A stretch of 64,000 bases of DNA from Alphaproteobacteria bacterium (GTDB lineage Bacteria > Pseudomonadota > Alphaproteobacteria > SMXP01): positions 124,001-188,000 of the forward strand of contig JANQPV010000013.1 in NCBI GenBank assembly GCA_028285305.1, written 5' to 3'. The translations under genes and the position numbers were made by a program. A model generated the notes under the pieces. It was not told where the DNA came from. It searched no databases and saw only the letters and a list, made by a program, of their open reading frames with translations. This document shows, piece after piece, positions 7,814 to 16,253 of the stretch. How positions within the stretch are numbered: the stretch's first letter is position 1; every line of letters begins with the position of its first letter.

Positions 7814-9352
7814 TTATTCGTCCCTTCGCAGTTTTCGGTCATAAGCAGCCACCAATGTTGTATACGGATTGATTTTTGTAAACAGAGGCTCGTCTCCCTG
7901 CTGAGCAATATAATTCTCGTACATTTCAAAGTGCAGGTGGATCGTCGTGGGAACGGAGGATCCGTCCGACTTATAGAAATCATTGGAAACTAGTCCGAGT
8001 CGCTCGCCCCGCCTCACATCATCGCCCTGCTTGACCTTAAGTTTTCCCATATTGAGGTGAAGATAGTTATAGAGCGTACCATCTGCGGTTTGCAGAGTGA
8101 CCCAATGGCGCCGGACGTCTATGACACGCGCATCTTCCGCAGCAACCGCCCAATGCTTGTCCTTCTCACAACTTGCGGGGCGAATATCGAGACCTTCGTG
8201 GCCGCCACCGGGACAGAGCGGCTGCTCTCGGGAGCGTTTCTCGCAAAACGTGTCTTGCCACGGATACTGAAAGTTATCCGGATTGCATTGGCCACCCTCC
8301 ATTCCGTTCAAATGACCGTAATAGCCACCATGCCGGTAGACTTGAGAATTGAGGAACGCGCGATCTTCGGTTGGAAAATCGATATGATCGCGGTAGATCA
8401 CCTCGTCTTTGAAGCCGGGCCCACTCTGTGGGAGAACCTCCCCCGATGGGAGATAGGAAAAACGCACTCCATTCTCGTCCATGAGCGCGTCATCCACCTT
8501 GCTCTGCTCTGCAGACGGAAGGTCCTCAGTCACCTCTTCGTCCGTCTTTGGTTCAGATGCCTCAGGTGCTTTGTCTTCGATTTCAGAGGGGAGTTCGTCT
8601 TCGCGACTGGACTCTTGCGCAAGGCGGCTATTCAGTAAGATCAGGTTTGAGGCAAGACCTCTGATGTAATCATCTTCCGCGCATCGCGTATCGCCGATAG
8701 GATCATCGCAGATCAAACTCAAAACGTAGCCACAGCCAAATCTTGAGAAGGATAGATCTGTAGACGAGGTGCTTCGGGTGACGACATATCGTGCACCAAA
8801 ATTGGGAAGGGGCGGCTTTTGCTTTCGCAACTCTTGGAACCGCACCTGAACCGCCGCGGCAGTCGGCAACACCAGCATTTTGCGCGAACCGGAGATCCTT
8901 AGATCTACGCCATCTGCGGCTGTCGCAGTGGCCGAATAGGAATCGATCTGGCCATAGACTTGCACCGTTTCCAGTACGCGCGTTTGATCGGGAACCAGAG
9001 CCGGAATCAGAGTGGGTCTCAACTCCCGTTCTCGAAGCCGCGGCAAGGCATCCAAATCGATTGTGCTGAGGCCGGGAAGAGGGGGAGGAGATGGTAGGCC
9101 CTGTCCGATGGGCGGGCGAGGCGGGCGTTCCGCCAGCAATTGCCGAACGCTCGCCCAATCCACACGAGCCGTCACGATACCCTTTGGCGGTGCACCGATC
9201 CTGGGCGGATTGAGGCGAGGCAACGCCGCCGCTCTTTCACGCAAAGTATCGAGCAAAGGACGGTTTGACTGATCCTCGCTCGATTGCGCGAAGGCACCGT
9301 CTGTCATACCGCACATCAGCACTAAAATTGTCAGAAGACGAACGAAAACCAT
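7814..9352 (-). CDS. Secreted M23-family metallopeptidase
   Basis: A 512-residue exported protein. Residues 1-22 are a signal peptide ending GAFAQ. A Pro-rich linker (LAERPPRPPIGQGLP) and an acidic low-complexity stretch (about 255-285) precede the C-terminal peptidase domain at about 390-495. There HEGLD supplies the HxxxD zinc pair and TTIHLHFEM the HxH motif of LytM/M23 enzymes. It probably cuts peptidoglycan cross-links or binds the wall in the periplasm. Between the Pro-rich part and the peptidase lies an unassigned domain of about 150 residues. The gene stands alone. Confidence 0.85.
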   Translation of the reverse strand: MVFVRLLTILVLMCGMTDGAFAQSSEDQSNRPLLDTLRERAAALPRLNPPRIGAPPKGIVTARVDWASVRQLLAERPPRPPIGQGLPSPPPLPGLSTIDLDALPRLRERELRPTLIPALVPDQTRVLETVQVYGQIDSYSATATAADGVDLRISGSRKMLVLPTAAAVQVRFQELRKQKPPLPNFGARYVVTRSTSSTDLSFSRFGCGYVLSLICDDPIGDTRCAEDDYIRGLASNLILLNSRLAQESSREDELPSEIEDKAPEASEPKTDEEVTEDLPSAEQSKVDDALMDENGVRFSYLPSGEVLPQSGPGFKDEVIYRDHIDFPTEDRAFLNSQVYRHGGYYGHLNGMEGGQCNPDNFQYPWQDTFCEKRSREQPLCPGGGHEGLDIRPASCEKDKHWAVAAEDARVIDVRRHWVTLQTADGTLYNYLHLNMGKLKVKQGDDVRRGERLGLVSNDFYKSDGSSVPTTIHLHFEMYENYIAQQGDEPLFTKINPYTTLVAAYDRKLRRDE

Positions 9353-9441
9353 TGATCTCTTTCCACTGAAACCCGAGTCCCATAGCGCATTTACATTCAG
9401 AGACAGCGCGCTATCTTATCTTGCGAAAAGACGCAGAGAAA

Positions 9442-10590
9442 GTGACCCGCGTGCCCGCCCTTCGAAAAAACAGAATTTCGTGTTGGTTCACTGTGATCGG
9501 CGGTGTGTGTGGGGGGTTGAGCTGTCTGATATCCGGCGCATGGGCTCAGTCTGCCGAAACATATATAGAAATTGTCATCAGAGGAGAAAGCGCCGCCAAC
9601 GGCACCTACGACCCGTCGCTTGAATATGGCACGGATGGTGTCGGCTGGATGTCCTATTCTTCTGTCATCGCAGGAAAGAACGCGAAGGTGCAAACGGCAA
9701 TTGCCAGGTCTGACGATCAAGGCCGCACTTGGATGCGCACGGGCCTAGTAAACCAGGCGATGCCGGGAACGATTAAGCTCGGGGGCCGGGATGTAAAAGG
9801 AATGTGGTGGCATGAGGTCTCAACGCTCATGCATGATCCAAGTGACCCGGGGCGTGAGTGGAAGCTCTACTGGCACAAATACTTTACGAAGCTGCCCCAC
9901 AAGAGCGCCAAGGACCGCGTCTTGTCCCATGGCTGGATCGCCTATCGATCTGCAGCCGCGCCGGAGGGGCCGTGGTCGGACGAAACGGCACTCTTCGGCG
10001 CCGGGCCTTTTCCCCCACCGCCCTACGAGGCAGAAGTCGACATCGCGTCCCTCCATCCGGACTTTGCCGATTACATTGTGCTGACAGAGCCCGGCTCTCT
10101 GTTCTGGAAGGGGGAAACCTATTTGAGCTTCCAAGCCGTGCGCCATCCCTCGAAAGGAAAAAACAAGCACGACGTGATCCTCGTCGCCAGCGATGGCGCC
10201 TCCTGGAAGGGAATCGGCGTTCTCTTAAAAGCAGAGCTAGCAAAAAACTTTGGAGCCGATATCTTTTCCGGGACCAGTCTCGCCATCGATAAGGGCCGAA
10301 CGTTTTTGATGGTCACGCCTCAAAAATTGAGCGGCTCGTTCGATGCCACGGGCCACTTGGGGACGCTTGTGTTCGAGTTTGAAGATATTGCCAGCGGTCA
10401 GCTAAAGCAAAACCCCGACGGTAGTCCTCTCGTGATCCATTATCTTAAGCCCCAGCTCTCAAAAGGAGGCCAGGCGGACTATGACGAGCAGAATACCAAC
10501 GGAGGTCTGGTCATGCCACAATTTGATGAACGCAATCTCCCGAAGGCTTTCCGCATTTTCAACACCGGCGAAAGACTAGCAGCGGACTGA
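9442..10590 (+). CDS. Secreted Asp-box (sialidase-like) beta-propeller protein
   Basis: An exported protein of about 382 residues, with a signal peptide running to SGAWAQS. It contains an Asp-box (SDDQGRTW) and repeated strand motifs (SHGWIAYRSAAAPEGPWS; LFWKGETYLSFQAV) typical of five- or six-bladed propellers such as sialidases and GH43-like glycosidases. The catalytic residues of a specific family are not identified, so enzymatic activity is open. The start is ambiguous: GTG 9442 gives the most natural signal peptide, TTG 9421 and GTG 9451 are alternatives. Confidence 0.72.
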   Translation: MTRVPALRKNRISCWFTVIGGVCGGLSCLISGAWAQSAETYIEIVIRGESAANGTYDPSLEYGTDGVGWMSYSSVIAGKNAKVQTAIARSDDQGRTWMRTGLVNQAMPGTIKLGGRDVKGMWWHEVSTLMHDPSDPGREWKLYWHKYFTKLPHKSAKDRVLSHGWIAYRSAAAPEGPWSDETALFGAGPFPPPPYEAEVDIASLHPDFADYIVLTEPGSLFWKGETYLSFQAVRHPSKGKNKHDVILVASDGASWKGIGVLLKAELAKNFGADIFSGTSLAIDKGRTFLMVTPQKLSGSFDATGHLGTLVFEFEDIASGQLKQNPDGSPLVIHYLKPQLSKGGQADYDEQNTNGGLVMPQFDERNLPKAFRIFNTGERLAAD

Positions 10591-10610
10591 AGCGCTTAGC
10601 GATTCTTCAG

Positions 10611-11072
10611 TCATGTGCCAGGCAGCCTTGGCAGGGCATCCCCTTTGATTTCATAAATCTCAATGACATTGCCGAAGGGGTCACGGCCATACGTCGCGTA
10701 ACAGGTCTCGAGATCTTGCGGCGCTGTATGGAACCGCATGCCGGCCGCCTCAAGACGCTTATGTTCTTTGTAAATATCATCAACCTGAAGACAAAAGTGC
10801 GTATACCCATGGTTGCAAACGGGAGGGGCATCCGATTGGTTCTCGCCTCTTGGCGTTACGTACTCGAACAATTCAACGAAAGCATTGGACGCTTTCAGCA
10901 TCCGTTGTTTGGCCGCCGAGTCTTTCAGCCCAACAATCTGATTGATTGTGTCGTTCCCGGTTTCCCATTCCCCTCGTTCGACAACTTCAAAGCCAAAGGC
11001 GTCGCAATAAAACCGAGTCGCTTCCTCGATATCAGGGACAGATATTGCCGTATGGTGGATGCCCAGTATCAT
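10611..11072 (-). CDS. VOC-superfamily (glyoxalase I-like) protein
   Basis: A 153-residue protein with the vicinal-oxygen-chelate fold: N-terminal ILGIHHTAISVPDIEEATRFYCDAFGF and C-terminal YTHFCLQVDD...DPFGNVIEIYE. The His near position 6, the His in YTHF and the Glu in IEIYE fit metal ligands of glyoxalase I, methylmalonyl-CoA epimerase or extradiol dioxygenases. The reaction is not determined. GGAGA lies four bases before ATG 11072. It shares its strand with the GST gene upstream. Confidence 0.85.
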   Translation of the reverse strand: MILGIHHTAISVPDIEEATRFYCDAFGFEVVERGEWETGNDTINQIVGLKDSAAKQRMLKASNAFVELFEYVTPRGENQSDAPPVCNHGYTHFCLQVDDIYKEHKRLEAAGMRFHTAPQDLETCYATYGRDPFGNVIEIYEIKGDALPRLPGT

Positions 11073-11151
11073 GGTTTCTCCGTCGAACTGTTGAACAAAG
11101 AAACCTAATCACAGAACAGACGGGGATGCACCCTCCTTGCGTTTGAGTGAG

Positions 11152-11808
11152 TTAGAAACCGTCTGTCGACACGCCGTTCTCGTTCAAATAGGCGCGCATC
11201 TTTCCGACGACCTGCGTAACGGCAGGGCGCGACCCGGCCCGGTCCCGCCAGGCGAGCAAGTGCGCATTCGATTTTGGGACCGGAAAGCCGATGAAGCTGG
11301 CAAAGAACTGAGCCATATAGAATGCAATATCGGCATAGGAATAGGGCCCTGCCAAATATTCTGTTCCGGTCTTATCGAGCAGAGAATTCATTTCATCATA
11401 GAACGACATGAGCGCCCCCTTTGCCGTCTCGATCTCCGCTCTTTCGGCAGCGGACTGATTTTGCGGGAACAAACGCACAACATTGGGGAAGAAGACTTCG
11501 TCCGACTTGAGCTCGAGCAAGCGGCTCCGCGCGCGATCACCAAGATCCGTTGGCCACAAAGACGGCTCCGGTCGAACATCTTCGAAATATTCAAAGATCT
11601 GAGTAGAATCAAATATTTCCAGATCACCATCTATCAGCACAGGGACTTGAGCCTTGGGATTGATACGCAAAACCTCTTCGTGCTTGGGCTGATAAAAGGA
11701 CGCCAGCGAAAACGGAACGAACTCGACTTCTACTGAAAGGCCTTTCTCGATGGCGGCGATTTCCGTCTTGGCGCCGAACATGCTCAGTGGCGCAGATATC
11801 AATTTCAT
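11152..11808 (-). CDS. Glutathione S-transferase family protein
   Basis: A 218-residue protein with the thioredoxin-fold N-domain (MKLISAPLSMFGAKTEIAAIEKG, cis-Pro motif AQVPVLIDGD, DSTQIFEYFED) and an all-helical C-domain containing GPYSYADIAFYM. It likely conjugates or reduces electrophiles with glutathione. A ribosome site GGGAG lies six bases before ATG 11808. The glyoxalase-like gene downstream is probably co-transcribed, fitting a detoxification pair. Confidence 0.88.
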   Translation of the reverse strand: MKLISAPLSMFGAKTEIAAIEKGLSVEVEFVPFSLASFYQPKHEEVLRINPKAQVPVLIDGDLEIFDSTQIFEYFEDVRPEPSLWPTDLGDRARSRLLELKSDEVFFPNVVRLFPQNQSAAERAEIETAKGALMSFYDEMNSLLDKTGTEYLAGPYSYADIAFYMAQFFASFIGFPVPKSNAHLLAWRDRAGSRPAVTQVVGKMRAYLNENGVSTDGF

Positions 11809-12013
11809 CCTTGGCTCCCGTTGATCGGTTTACGTCGAGACCGATAGTGGGGAGACAGTCGGACGATCGCAATGACGCGGCACGTAATTCACTATGTGCG
11901 CCAAACATACCTCCTATAACACATCGGTCGCGGGCAGGCCTGCAATGCAAGATGTCCGTTGGTTTCATCCCGCGCTCTCTCTATAGTTTCCCCGTCAAAA
12001 ACGGGAGACCTCC

Positions 12014-13144
12014 ATGTCCGATGCACCAGAGACCACCAAAGTGATCCATTCAACCATCTTGAAATCCGGAGTTCTCGAACTCGAGATCAAGGAAGAGCAG
12101 ATCCCTGAACCGGGCGATGACGAAGTGGTCATCCGCGTGGAGGCAACCCCCATCAATCCATCCGATCTCGGACTTTTGCTTGGGCCCGCGGACCCATCAA
12201 CCGCAAAGAAAGTAAAAGGCGCAAACGGCGCTAAAGTCCAAATGAAGGTTCCCAAAGACCGGTTGCCGTTCGTCGAAGGCCGGATAGATCAATCAATGCC
12301 CGTGGGCAATGAGGGCGCGGGAACAGTCGTTGCAGCCGGCAAAAACGCGAGCGATCTTGTCGGAAAGCTGGTCGCAGCGGCGGGCGGCGCGATGTATTCC
12401 GAATATCGCTGCGTCCCAACAATGACATGTCTGCCCATGCGGGATGGGACAAATCCTGGCGACGCGGCGGCCAGTTTCGTGAACCCTCTGACGGTTTTGG
12501 CGATGCTCGAGACCATGCGCATGGAGAACCACACGGCGATCATCAACACCGCTGCGGCGTCAAATTTGGGCCAAATGCTTATCCGTGTCTGCGCCGAAGA
12601 CGGCGTCCCGTTGATCAACATCGTCCGCCGCTCTGAACATGTGAAACAGCTCAAGGCGTTGGGCGCGGAATACGTGTGCGACTCCAGTTCCAAGACTTTT
12701 GAAAAGGAACTTATCGCCGCCATCAAGAAAACCGGCGCCACTCTTGCTTTCGATGCAACCGGAGGGGGAACGCTTGCGGATCAATTACTGTCTGCGATGG
12801 AAAAAGCGGCTCTGGAAACCGCTTCGGAATACAGTCGCTATGGGTCCGATACGTTCAAACAAGTTTACATCTATGGTGGGCTTGATCGTAGGCCCACGGA
12901 ATTGACTCGAACCTATGGCATGTTCTGGGGATTGGGCGGGTGGCTTCTAACGCCCATGATTGGAAAAATGGGTATGGAGAGGTTCAACGAGCTGCGCGCT
13001 CGGGTCGCGGACAACATCTCCACGCTTTTCGCAAGCGGCTATTCCGCGGAAATTTCAATGGAAGAAGCACTAGAACCGGACAATATCCGTGCCTACGCGC
13101 AGCAGGCAACCGGCGAGAAATTCTTGATTCTGCCCACGAAATAA
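12014..13144 (+). CDS. Medium-chain dehydrogenase/reductase (quinone-oxidoreductase-like)
   Basis: A 376-residue zinc-independent MDR protein. The GroES-like N-domain has PGDDEVVIRVEATPINPSD and PVGNEGAGTVVAAGK; the Rossmann part has AAASNLGQMLIRVCAEDG, a variant of the AxxGVG motif, and later DATGGG. The family reduces quinones or alpha,beta-unsaturated carbonyls with NADPH. The segment around residues 60-85 (KKVKGANGAKVQMKVPKDRLPFVEG) is longer than in standard quinone reductases. GGGAGA precedes ATG 12014. Confidence 0.86.
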   Translation: MSDAPETTKVIHSTILKSGVLELEIKEEQIPEPGDDEVVIRVEATPINPSDLGLLLGPADPSTAKKVKGANGAKVQMKVPKDRLPFVEGRIDQSMPVGNEGAGTVVAAGKNASDLVGKLVAAAGGAMYSEYRCVPTMTCLPMRDGTNPGDAAASFVNPLTVLAMLETMRMENHTAIINTAAASNLGQMLIRVCAEDGVPLINIVRRSEHVKQLKALGAEYVCDSSSKTFEKELIAAIKKTGATLAFDATGGGTLADQLLSAMEKAALETASEYSRYGSDTFKQVYIYGGLDRRPTELTRTYGMFWGLGGWLLTPMIGKMGMERFNELRARVADNISTLFASGYSAEISMEEALEPDNIRAYAQQATGEKFLILPTK

Positions 13145-13318
13145 TGCGGGTTATTAACCATAAACGAGAGAACGACCCCTCGCAATTAACCAAAAACAAA
13201 GGGTATGCGTCACTTTTTTGGATCCCTTACGGAGCTGTGAAGGCGTCACGTTTCGAAAACGCTGGTGTTGTTGAATTAACCGATATAGCGTCGTGGCGAC
13301 CAAAGGGGGACTGTACGA

Positions 13319-14047
13319 ATGACGCTGAAATCGCGTTTTTACGATCTTGTCGCGTCCAAATTTTACGACAAGCATCTCAATTCCGACGCCATGAATGAAG
13401 TCCGCATGCGTGCCGTGAATGCCTTGGGCCTTTGGCCGGGAGCGCAAGTTTTGGAAGTGGGCTGCGGTACTGGACTCAACCAGCCCTTTTTAGCCGAAGC
13501 TGTGGGTGAAGAAGGAACCATCATCGCGGTTGATGCCTCAAAGGAAATGTTGAGGCGAGCAGAAGAGCGCGCCAGGGAGGGAGAGTATTCAGAACGGATT
13601 GCCTTTATCGAAGGCGATGTGCGCGAGATCGAGTGGCTGACTGCAAACGCGAGGGACGACGAAGGCGTCGATGCAGTGCTCTTTAGTCTGATTTTGACCG
13701 TTGTACCGGAGTGGGAATCAGTGTTCGAAAAGGCATTCTCACTTCTTGCCCCGGGCGGCAGCTGCGTAATCATGGACACGTACTGGCCCAATCCCAATCT
13801 TTTCCAGCGCGCCATGTGTCTTGCCTATGCAGCTGATCCCACAAGACCGACTTTCGAGCCGATGCAGAGTTTTGGGGCAGAGTTTCAAATTGAATTCTAT
13901 CCGCCTGATGAGAAAACCTTTTTCCTCGCGTCAGCGCGCGCACCGGCGAATATGATGGAAGCGGAGTTAACACAAATCGCCTCCAACCAAAACCAGGAAC
14001 CTGACGGCGAAGAAGAGTTGGCGGACCAAGCAATCGGCGGGACTTGA
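13319..14047 (+). CDS. Class I SAM-dependent methyltransferase
   Basis: A 242-residue protein with motif I VLEVGCGTGLNQPFL, motif II IIAVDASKEMLRRAEE, and AVLFSLILTVVPEWESVFEKAFSLLAPGG. The latter part resembles PmtA-type phospholipid or Rv2258-like small-molecule methyltransferases. The C-terminal 30 residues are acidic and probably disordered. GGGGGA lies eight bases before ATG 13319. The substrate is unknown; the gene appears monocistronic. Confidence 0.85.
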   Translation: MTLKSRFYDLVASKFYDKHLNSDAMNEVRMRAVNALGLWPGAQVLEVGCGTGLNQPFLAEAVGEEGTIIAVDASKEMLRRAEERAREGEYSERIAFIEGDVREIEWLTANARDDEGVDAVLFSLILTVVPEWESVFEKAFSLLAPGGSCVIMDTYWPNPNLFQRAMCLAYAADPTRPTFEPMQSFGAEFQIEFYPPDEKTFFLASARAPANMMEAELTQIASNQNQEPDGEEELADQAIGGT

Positions 14048-14120
14048 ACCGGCACAGGTCGGGTCCCTTGAGATCTGAACCGAGAACAACAATCGGCAGG
14101 CTTTGTTTTGCCCGGCCCGA

Positions 14121-14504
14121 TCACTCTACCTTCGTTGCGATCCACCATGTGGTGCCGCCGGAATCCTTGACGCCGCCCCGCCTGTCCTCATCGTCCTTCT
14201 TGACCGGCGCCTGCACGCTTTCCGCGCCAGCCGCCAGTACCCGTTCATAAACTGCGTCCACGTCCTTCACATAAACGTAGACAAATGCCGGGGTCGGAGG
14301 AAAACCGGGCGCGCCGTCCGTCATCATAATGATGCTGTCGTCAAGACGGACCTCGGCATGCAGCACTTTGCCTTCTTCACCGGGAAATCGCCTCAATTCT
14401 TGTGCATCAAAAACAGCTTTGAGAAACTCAATCGTTGCATTTGCTCCGTCCACAACAAGATAAGGGGAGACGGAATTGTAAGTGTCGGGCTTGTAGTTAG
14501 TCAC
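14121..14504 (-). CDS. VOC-family protein (PhnB/glyoxalase-like)
   Basis: A 127-residue protein: NSVSPYLVVDGANATIEFLKAVF, then HAEVRLDDSIIMMTD, AFVYVYVKDVDAVYERVLAAGA and GGTTWWIATKVE. These match the PhnB-like glyoxalase/bleomycin-resistance subgroup; the late WWIAT has replaced the usual GH.W...T. Whether a metal is bound is uncertain. GTG 14504 is supported by AGGAGGAA six bases upstream. It lies downstream of the acyl-CoA ligase stop only in the opposite sense; the ligase gene is upstream-right on the same strand with 136 bases between. Confidence 0.82.
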   Translation of the reverse strand: MTNYKPDTYNSVSPYLVVDGANATIEFLKAVFDAQELRRFPGEEGKVLHAEVRLDDSIIMMTDGAPGFPPTPAFVYVYVKDVDAVYERVLAAGAESVQAPVKKDDEDRRGGVKDSGGTTWWIATKVE

Positions 14505-14640
14505 TGGGAGTTCCTCCTATCAAATGATGGTATGTTTCCGGCGCGATGACGGGGAACCCATTTGGGTTGTCATGGGACTGGATCCCGGCGCTGGTCGGAC
14601 CAAGTCCGTTTCGCAGGGTAAAAAAAGTGCCGATGGGCGC

Positions 14641-16092
14641 TTACCCCCCAACCCGTTCCGCCCGGAGCGCCTTGCGCCGCACTTTGCCCGCATCGTCCCT
14701 AAGAGGCTCTGCAACGAACTCGATCGCACGGGGCAGTTTGTATTTCACCAGCCGCTCATTCAAATGAGCCATCAAGGTTTCTTCCGTTACTTCGCCACCC
14801 GGCGCATCGACAATCGCATGAATAGCATTGCCCAAATCCTCATGAGGCAGACCAATCACAGCCGAGGAGCGCACGCCGGGGCAGGCATCGATCGCGGCTT
14901 CCACCTCCGCCGGGTAAATGTTGGCGCCGCCTGAAAGGATCATATCGGTCAGCCGGTCGGAGAGGTACAAGTAGCCATCGCCGTCCATATACCCAAGGTC
15001 GCCCAGACTCTCCCAACCGCCGTCAATCGTTTTCGCCTCGGCTCCCATGTAGTGATAGGTCGTGCCCGGCCCGGTCTTTGGGCGGAGGAAGACTTCGCCC
15101 ACCTCGCCGGGCGGCAGTGAGCCGCCGTCCTCGCCGACAATCTTGATCTCGCATGTTTCCACGGGCTTTCCGACGGAGCCTTTGTGCTGAAGCCATTCTT
15201 GTCCCGTGATAACGGTTGAGCCCGTGCCCTCGGTTCCGCCATAGAGTTCCATAACGACGTTGGGTCCCAGCCAGTCGATATAGGCTTCTTTCAGCCAGGC
15301 TGGGCAGGGGGCTGCTAGGTGCCAGAGCACGTTCAAAGAGGAGAGATCGTATTTGAGCCGTTCTTCTGTGGGCAAGTTCCAAATCCGTTGCATCATCGTC
15401 GGCACCAGATAGATCATATCCACCCGCCATTTCTCGATCAGTTCCAAAGTTTGCGCAGCGTCAAAGCGCGTGGTGATCGTGACCTGACAACCCTGAAACA
15501 TGGGGTAGACGGACCAGAGAAACGGCCCGTTATGATAGAGCGGGCCTGGAATGAGAACGGAATTTTGTGCGCCGAGGTTCAACGGCGGCGCGTCCGGGTC
15601 CACCTCCGCCGGAAACTCCGAAACGATAAGCTTGGGCCGCCCGGTGCTGCCGCCCGATGTCATGGCTTTGAAGTGCCGCGCTGTCCGCTCCGGAAGCGGA
15701 TCATCTGAAAGCGACGCGTCAGGAACAAAGCCGATCGGCAGCGACTGGACATCCGTATCGGCTTCATCAACGCCCACAACGAGACGGGGCGCGCCGACCT
15801 CGATAATCTGGTCCCGCTCGAACTTGGGCAGCTTCGCAGAGACGGGTTGAGGCGTGGCCCCCACTTTCCAAGTGGCAAAGGTCGCTTCAAAGAATTCTAT
15901 GGAGTTGGGGAGTGCGATGGTCACAAAGTCATCTTGCTTTACGCCAAGGTGTTCATAGGCCCGCGCGAGCCGATTGGTCCGGCGGTCAAGCTCCGCCCAC
16001 GTAACAGTTTGATCCTCATGAGCCACAGCGATAGTGTCGGGTTTCTGTTCGGCCCAATGGGTGAGTATGCGCGACAGAGAAATGGCGGTCAT
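14641..16092 (-). CDS. AMP-binding fatty-acyl/aryl-CoA ligase
   Basis: A 483-residue member of the ANL superfamily. Phosphate-binding loop MTSGGSTGRPKLIV, adenine motif MELYGGTEGTG, hinge and aspartate LGDLGYMDGDGYLYLSDRLTDMI, and a C-terminal region ending GKVRRKAL with the catalytic Lys. It is shorter than long-chain synthetases and resembles bile-acid or short-chain carboxylate CoA ligases (BaiB-like). It activates an acid to acyl-AMP and then acyl-CoA. GGAGGAA precedes ATG 16092. It is divergent from the VCBS-repeat gene. Confidence 0.9.
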   Translation of the reverse strand: MTAISLSRILTHWAEQKPDTIAVAHEDQTVTWAELDRRTNRLARAYEHLGVKQDDFVTIALPNSIEFFEATFATWKVGATPQPVSAKLPKFERDQIIEVGAPRLVVGVDEADTDVQSLPIGFVPDASLSDDPLPERTARHFKAMTSGGSTGRPKLIVSEFPAEVDPDAPPLNLGAQNSVLIPGPLYHNGPFLWSVYPMFQGCQVTITTRFDAAQTLELIEKWRVDMIYLVPTMMQRIWNLPTEERLKYDLSSLNVLWHLAAPCPAWLKEAYIDWLGPNVVMELYGGTEGTGSTVITGQEWLQHKGSVGKPVETCEIKIVGEDGGSLPPGEVGEVFLRPKTGPGTTYHYMGAEAKTIDGGWESLGDLGYMDGDGYLYLSDRLTDMILSGGANIYPAEVEAAIDACPGVRSSAVIGLPHEDLGNAIHAIVDAPGGEVTEETLMAHLNERLVKYKLPRAIEFVAEPLRDDAGKVRRKALRAERVGG

Positions 16093-16158
16093 GCGAGTTC
16101 GTTCCTCCAGTGTTTTTCGTATTTAGACCTGTCGCGCACCGAAAGGAAAGTCCGTGAA

Positions 16159-16174
16159 TGTGATCTACATCACA
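16159..16174. promoter_or_regulatory. CRP/FNR-family binding site candidate
   Basis: TGTGATCTACATCACA matches TGTGA-N6-TCACA, the CRP consensus, perfectly in both arms. It lies 80 bases upstream of the start codon of the VCBS-repeat gene and 67 bases from the divergent acyl-CoA ligase. A copy with the same arms occurs at 60507. Confidence 0.68.
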
Positions 16175-16253
16175 TTGGCTCGGCGCCGGCCTTCCCACAT
16201 CCAAAAGAACCTCAGGTGCGGCGTCCCCTATTTCAAACCCAAAAGGAAGTCCC

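Noticed and set aside
7780-7815. Hairpin CTAAAG-GCAG-CTTTAG after the M23 peptidase gene as a terminator.
   Set aside because: Short AT-rich stem without a clear T run in the transcribed direction; too weak to annotate.
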